Shown: positions 60,155-64,000 of the stretch, in pieces
Position numbering within the stretch: position 1 is the stretch's first letter
Layout: the number at the start of each line of letters is the position of its first letter
From: CAYQXJ01 sp964421565
GTDB lineage: Bacteria; Planctomycetota; Brocadiia; SM23-32
Length of the DNA: 64,000 nt
Reading direction: 5' to 3'
Assembly (NCBI GenBank): GCA_964421565.1
Contig: CAYQXJ010000005.1
Coordinates: 124,001-188,000 of the forward strand
The notes under the pieces: model-generated
The model's input: only the letters and a program-made list of their open reading frames with translations
Databases searched by the model: none
Told to the model about the DNA's origin: nothing
Program-made: the position numbers and the translations under genes

Positions 60155-62413
60155 ATGAAGGGTCCCGAAGTGAAGACGAAAGCAAGGCTTACGACACTGC
60201 TGATTCTCGCACTCTGCGCGACGACGGTTCTGGCGAATAGTGCACGGGAGACCAAGGAGAGACCTGAAATGCCCGAGAAAAAGGCCTCGTTCGAGACAAA
60301 ACGGATGAAGGAATGGCTCCGCCCCTACCTCGACCCGGACTACGTGCCCGAGGAGGGGCCGGATCGGGACAAGGAGTTCATCCGGGAGTATGCCGGGAAG
60401 ATCGCCGAGGCGCTTCCGCCAGAGCTGTCGGCCCGGCCGGAGCGGCCCGCAAAGATACTGGTGATCACGCGGGGGACCTACGGCATCCTGCACATTCCCG
60501 GCGCGGCGGGGTTGCTGATCATGCTGCGGGCGGCGGAGCAGAAGTACGGCGCCTTCGAGCTGACCGAGCTCTACGACGACGACGCGGTGGAGCCGGAGAT
60601 GCTGAGCGAGTTCGACGCCGTCGTGCTCAACAACGTCGGCCGCGCGGGCAACGACGCCGTCTACAACGAGATGCTGCCCGAATACGTGCGCAAAGGCGGG
60701 GGCCTTTTCGCCGTGCACGGCTCTGCACTGGCCTTCCACAAGGAACCGCAGGCAGAGTACAATCGCCTCCTCGGCGCCTACGTGGACAGCGTGAACACCA
60801 AGTACGGTCACCCGTCGAAACAGGGCAAGCCCTTTCCCGTGCGGCTCCCTGATCCCGACCATCATCTGGTCCAAGCGTTCCGGGGCGACGGGACCCCGCT
60901 GACGGTGACTCACCGCTGGCTCGACGGCCAGGAGCGCCGGAAGTACCACGTCGCAATACGGCCGCCGGAGACGCTGGCCGATGAGCTCTACGTGCTCATC
61001 AAGGTACCGGGGCAGGAGAGCAGGCCCCGCGTCCTGGTGGAAGTGGACCGGGAGAAGGCGAAACAGGAGTATCCCCAGACGGCGGGGGACTTCGCCTATG
61101 CCCTGACCTGGGTCAAGCAGCACGGCCAGGGCCGTGTCTACTACACCCAACTCGGCCATAACATGGCCGTCTACGCGGTGCCGCATGTCGCACGGGCCAT
61201 GCTGGACGGGCTGCAGTACGCGGCCGGCGACCTGGCCGCCGGCGAGTCCACCGGTGCTGGCTCCGGCCGAATCACCGAGACCGAGTGGGTGGTCTTCCGC
61301 GACGCGAAAAGGTCGCGCGAACTCCCCGCTCTGCGGATCGCGACCGAGGACGGCGCGGAGGGCTACTGGGTGGGGGACTACCCGGAGCGACAGGCGCCGG
61401 AGGAGGTCAGAGCCATGCTGGCGAGAATCCACGGGGAGGATGCTTCGGCGCCGGAAGAGCTGTGGGATAAGATGCCCGAACTCGGCGTTGCAGGCCGCAT
61501 CCGAAAGGCCGTCGACATCGCGGTCTGGGACCGCCTCGGCCGGGCCGCGGGGAAGCCGGTCGCTGAACTGCTCGGGCCGAACGTGCGCGACCGCGTTGCC
61601 CTGTACGCCGCCGGCGTACCCAACATGGACCTGGAGCAGAACGTTGAGGCCGCACGCCAGTGCATTGGCCGAAACATAGGCGGCTATAAGGTCTACGCCT
61701 ACCTGAAAGGCCATGGGCCCGAACGCGACCCCTCGAGCCCCGAAGCCGAGACCTGGGTGCAGCGGGACATCGCCCTCGCTCGGGCCGTCGGCGAAGCTGT
61801 CGACGATTCCGTCGCGCTCATGTTCTACCCCGGCAACAGTTACAACCTGGAGCAGGCGACCAGGGTGGGCCGGGTCCTCGACGAACTCGGCTACGCTATC
61901 TACTTCGACCCGATGCCGCAGGGCGAGCCCGACAGCCTCTCCAACTACCAGGCCCTGCAGGATTCGGTCAGCACCCCCATCTGCGCGCCGATCAAGGGTG
62001 GGGGCGTTGAAATGCGCCTGGAGTGGATGCGCGAGGACGCCGTGGACATCAACGAGATCGACGTCTACGCCGGCTTCACCCCCTGCCTGCGGGTGGTGCG
62101 CGCCTGCCGGGAAGCGGGAGTGCCGCTCGACCTGCACGGCGGCTTCCCCAACGACTTCTACCAGTTTCCCCTCTACCCCATCGTGAAGGGCGAGATTCTG
62201 CCCTGGCTTGGCCGGCACCACCGCACCCCCCAGCACATCCCCGTCGCCACTGAGTTCGACGGTATCGAGCCGGGCGACCCCAGGTGGCCGTGGATCAAGC
62301 GCATCCAGGCGCGACCCGTCGACGCCGAGGGCTTCGTGCGCCTGAGCTACGAACTGCCAGGCATGGGGGTGGAGTTGGACTGGGGATGGATACAACGTCA
62401 CTCGATTGACTGA
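60155..62413 (+). CDS. Secreted ThuA-like / enolase-superfamily fusion, degenerate metal site
   Basis: A 752-residue protein with a signal peptide (LTTLLILALCATTVLA). Residues about 75-350 resemble ThuA (ILVITRGTYGILHIPGAAGL, GGGLFAVHGSALAFH, GRVYYTQLGHNMAVY). Residues about 360-752 resemble the mandelate racemase branch of the enolase superfamily: KAVDIAVWDRLGRAAGKPVA, then a barrel with QATRVGRVLDELGYAIYFD. The acidic metal ligands are mostly lost: LMFYPGN (556-561) replaces the 'D-x-N' strand, Asp585 in YFDPMPQ is the only acid at the second site, and ICAPIKGGG (609-617) has no Glu at the third. The 'K-x-K' reads KVY. So the barrel is probably non-catalytic or uses other chemistry. Export of an enolase-superfamily protein is unusual. 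Confidence 0.8.
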   Translation: MKGPEVKTKARLTTLLILALCATTVLANSARETKERPEMPEKKASFETKRMKEWLRPYLDPDYVPEEGPDRDKEFIREYAGKIAEALPPELSARPERPAKILVITRGTYGILHIPGAAGLLIMLRAAEQKYGAFELTELYDDDAVEPEMLSEFDAVVLNNVGRAGNDAVYNEMLPEYVRKGGGLFAVHGSALAFHKEPQAEYNRLLGAYVDSVNTKYGHPSKQGKPFPVRLPDPDHHLVQAFRGDGTPLTVTHRWLDGQERRKYHVAIRPPETLADELYVLIKVPGQESRPRVLVEVDREKAKQEYPQTAGDFAYALTWVKQHGQGRVYYTQLGHNMAVYAVPHVARAMLDGLQYAAGDLAAGESTGAGSGRITETEWVVFRDAKRSRELPALRIATEDGAEGYWVGDYPERQAPEEVRAMLARIHGEDASAPEELWDKMPELGVAGRIRKAVDIAVWDRLGRAAGKPVAELLGPNVRDRVALYAAGVPNMDLEQNVEAARQCIGRNIGGYKVYAYLKGHGPERDPSSPEAETWVQRDIALARAVGEAVDDSVALMFYPGNSYNLEQATRVGRVLDELGYAIYFDPMPQGEPDSLSNYQALQDSVSTPICAPIKGGGVEMRLEWMREDAVDINEIDVYAGFTPCLRVVRACREAGVPLDLHGGFPNDFYQFPLYPIVKGEILPWLGRHHRTPQHIPVATEFDGIEPGDPRWPWIKRIQARPVDAEGFVRLSYELPGMGVELDWGWIQRHSID

Positions 62414-62440
62414 TCGGCGATCACGGAGATGGCTGCCGTC

Positions 62441-63472
62441 ATGGATCATGCGGAGAGATTTCGCGCCGTTATGGACTTCCAGCCTGTGGACCGACTGCCG
62501 CGCGTCGAGTGGGCGACCTGGTGGCACGAGACCATCGCCCGCTGGACCAAAGAGGGTCTGTCACTGTCGGAGCCGTACGAGGGCTGGCAGAAAAGACGGG
62601 AACTCGTTCCCGAGATAACGCGCGGCTTCGGGCTCGATGTCTATCAGCAACACTGGTTCCGTCCCTGGAATGAGAAGATGCCCGCTCCGCCTTCCCATGG
62701 GGCGGGGCTGCTGAAGGACGAGGCCGGCTATGACGCCCTGCAGCCCGCTCTCTATCCGCCGGTGGACTGGTACGACTGGACCTGGAAGCTCCTGGCCCGT
62801 TACCAGCAGCAGCAGGAGGGCGGGGAGGTGCTTCTCTGGATCACGCTGCCGGGCTTCTTCGGATGGCCGCGAACCCTCTTCGGCATCCACGGCCACTTCC
62901 TGGCCTTCTACGATCATCCGGACCTGATGCATCGGATGAACTCAGACGTGGCCGAGCATACCATCTCCATCCTGCACAGAACGAGTAAGGTGGCCGAGCC
63001 GGTGTTCGCCACGATCGGCGAGGACATGAGCTACAACCACGGCCCGATGCTCTCCCGGAAGCTGTTCGACGAATTCCTGGCGCCGTACTACCGGCGGGTG
63101 GTGCCGGTGATGAAGGAAATGGGGCTGCGCGTCTTTGTGGACACGGATGGGGACGTAACGGAAATGATTCCCTGGCTGGAGGATGTCGGCGTTGAAGGCG
63201 TGCTGCCGCTCGAGCGCCAGGCCGGGGTGGACGGAATGGCGATCCGCGCGAAGCATCCGCACTTCCGCATGATCGGGCACTTCGACAAGATGACGATGAC
63301 AAAGGGCGAGGAGGCCATGCGGGCCGAGTTTGAGCGGCTGATGCCACTGATGCGCGGCGGCGGCTTCATCCCGAGCGTCGACCACCAGACGCCCCCCGGC
63401 GTGTCGCTGGAGCAGTACCACGTCTACCTGCGCCTGCTGAGGGAGTACACCCGGCACGCGGCGCAAAGATAA
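62441..63472 (+). CDS. URO-D-family protein, second copy
   Basis: A 343-residue uroporphyrinogen-decarboxylase-superfamily protein, weakly similar in layout to the one at 49211. It starts MDHAERFRAVMDFQPVDRLP. Shared elements are the SYNHGPMLSRKLFDEFLAPYY segment, the barrel strand LRVFVDTDGDVTEMIPWLED and a late GGGFIPSVDHQTPPGVS. A 'G-x-x-P-S-x-D-H' strand near the end appears in both copies. ATG 62441 has GGAG about 10 bases upstream; ATG 62429 is another option but its site is too close. It sits among sugar genes, not with heme genes, so a methyl-transfer role is more likely than HemE. Confidence 0.85.
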   Translation: MDHAERFRAVMDFQPVDRLPRVEWATWWHETIARWTKEGLSLSEPYEGWQKRRELVPEITRGFGLDVYQQHWFRPWNEKMPAPPSHGAGLLKDEAGYDALQPALYPPVDWYDWTWKLLARYQQQQEGGEVLLWITLPGFFGWPRTLFGIHGHFLAFYDHPDLMHRMNSDVAEHTISILHRTSKVAEPVFATIGEDMSYNHGPMLSRKLFDEFLAPYYRRVVPVMKEMGLRVFVDTDGDVTEMIPWLEDVGVEGVLPLERQAGVDGMAIRAKHPHFRMIGHFDKMTMTKGEEAMRAEFERLMPLMRGGGFIPSVDHQTPPGVSLEQYHVYLRLLREYTRHAAQR

Positions 63473-63487
63473 CGAGGAGTGCGCATA

Positions 63488-63766
63488 ATGGACGTTCCTG
63501 AACCGAAGCACCGTGATGCATCGTGGAATGGCGAGTCAGTCGTGCCGGAGAATGAGCACCTGCGCCTGGTTGTCTACCGCCGACAGGGCGGATGGGGGGG
63601 CGGTCGGCGCGGCGGCGGACCGGCGACGCGTGGATAGCAGGAACCCGAACAGACGCTGCCGGCCGGCGGACGCGAGCGCAACTCGAAGCCTGGCGCGACG
63701 CGCTGCGTCTCAATCGACCCCGAAAACCCCGACTTCATAAGGCTGAGCGAGGTGGCCGCGCAGTGA
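63488..63766 (+). pseudogene. Short gene interrupted by an in-frame amber codon
   Basis: A reading frame starts at ATG 63488 after GAGGAG and runs MDVPEPKHRDASWNGESVVP and onward to TAG at 63635-63637. The same frame then continues through QTLPAGGRERNSKPGATRC and SIDPENPDFIRLSEVAAQ to TGA at 63764-63766. The second part has protein-like composition. A run of seven G lies at 63594-63600, so a sequencing or real frameshift pair is also possible. I do not recognise the protein. It lies between the URO-D-like gene and a GH32 gene start. It may be a remnant of a larger gene after a deletion. Confidence 0.4.
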
Positions 63767-63768
63767 CA

Positions 63769-64000
63769 ATGAGTGACATCGGGAAACTGGTGGTCGATGC
63801 CCGATCCCTTCGTGAAGCTCTCCACGCGGACCCGCACCGGCCGCGCTATCACCTGATCGCGCCGGAGGGATTCATCAAGGACGTGAACGGGGCGCTGTTC
63901 TGGCGGGGCCGCTACCACGTGTGCATGCTCTCCATGACGCCGGTGGCAGCCCCGGAGGCGCCGCAGGGGCACAACTGGCGGGGCCGCACCTGGTTGCACG
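63769..64000 (+). CDS. GH32-like glycosidase, N-terminal part (partial)
   Basis: The first 77 codons of a gene that runs off the window. RPRYHLIAPEGFIKDVNGAL aligns with the GH32 opening 'R-P-x-Y-H-x-x-P-x-x-G-W-x-N-D-P-N-G'. The catalytic nucleophile Asp is kept in KDVNG, although the flanking N and P have changed to K and V. LFWRGRYHVCMLS is the next strand. GH32 enzymes act on fructans and sucrose. No signal peptide is seen, so it should be intracellular. The changed motif may mark a divergent subgroup. The ATG at 63769 starts three bases after the preceding stop. Confidence 0.75.
   Translation, partial: MSDIGKLVVDARSLREALHADPHRPRYHLIAPEGFIKDVNGALFWRGRYHVCMLSMTPVAAPEAPQGHNWRGRTWLH

Noticed and set aside
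60155..62413. Two separate genes instead of a ThuA-enolase fusion
   Set aside because: The frame is continuous with no stop or ribosome site between the domains, and only the front has a signal peptide.
60059..62527. Long minus-strand open frame (822 codons) opposite the ThuA-enolase fusion
   Set aside because: No ribosome site or domain; the composition is that of a shadow frame of the real + strand gene. The same holds for 56210-58018 and 58532-59926.

Overview
The window is GC-rich, densely coded bacterial DNA with no tRNA, rRNA, CRISPR array, insertion sequence or phage gene that I could find. A CMP-KDO synthetase points to a Gram-negative envelope with lipopolysaccharide. A formate dehydrogenase of the flavin/ferredoxin type and a glycyl radical enzyme point to anaerobic metabolism. 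The mix of oligogalacturonate lyase, GH2, GH42, GH43 and GH32 enzymes, ThuA-like and URO-D-like proteins, SpoIIE phosphatases and HEAT-repeat lipoproteins is what I would expect from a polysaccharide-degrading member of the PVC group or a neighbouring phylum (Planctomycetota, Lentisphaerota, Hydrogenedentota and similar). That placement is inference; no marker gene here decides it.

Region 1 (1-12026, all + strand) is a single tightly packed unit for a Mo/W formate dehydrogenase. It holds the enzyme (NuoE-like tail, NuoF/HydB-like subunit, FdhA-like catalytic subunit), a MobA-FdhD fusion, MobB, a ModE-type DNA-binding protein, a WtpABC/ModABC-type oxyanion importer, MoeA and MoaA. Most genes overlap by 4 to 28 bases. 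The unit covers oxyanion import, an early step of pterin synthesis, metal insertion, nucleotide addition and sulfuration, and the apoenzyme. Other molybdenum-cofactor genes must lie elsewhere. A convergent NarX/NarL-like two-component pair follows (12411-15835).

Region 2 (16136-29963) has a glycyl radical enzyme without a nearby activase, a secreted DUF192 protein, an MrfA-like helicase, a GH42 galactosidase, a SpoIIE-type phosphatase, a degenerate LysM/LytM lipoprotein, a HEAT-repeat lipoprotein and a DUF3108-like protein. Region 3 (29957-42328) is mostly housekeeping: a HEAT-repeat protein with purM, a dUTPase-like protein, kdsB, an aminotransferase, argH, an esterase-like hydrolase, a three-gene oligogalacturonate module and a small Pmp3-family membrane protein.

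Region 4 (42329-42970) carries no convincing protein gene. It does hold a strong minus-strand promoter, about 180 bases of sequence that folds into a long interrupted hairpin, and an intrinsic terminator. I read it as a non-coding RNA gene with 6S-RNA-like architecture.

Region 5 (42971-51414) contains an MFS/spermidine-synthase/TPR fusion, a TIM-barrel isomerase, a response regulator with an HD-GYP output and Asn at the phosphorylation site, a membrane metallophosphoesterase, a URO-D-family protein and the GTPase YchF.

Region 6 (51563-64000, all + strand) looks like a carbohydrate-use locus. A DeoR regulator is translationally coupled to a mannitol-1-phosphate-dehydrogenase-like protein that appears to start at CTG, then an FSA-type aldolase, a GH2 mannosidase-like enzyme, a GH43 enzyme, a secreted beta-helix protein, a secreted ThuA-enolase-superfamily fusion, a second URO-D-like protein, a short amber-interrupted gene and the start of a GH32 enzyme.
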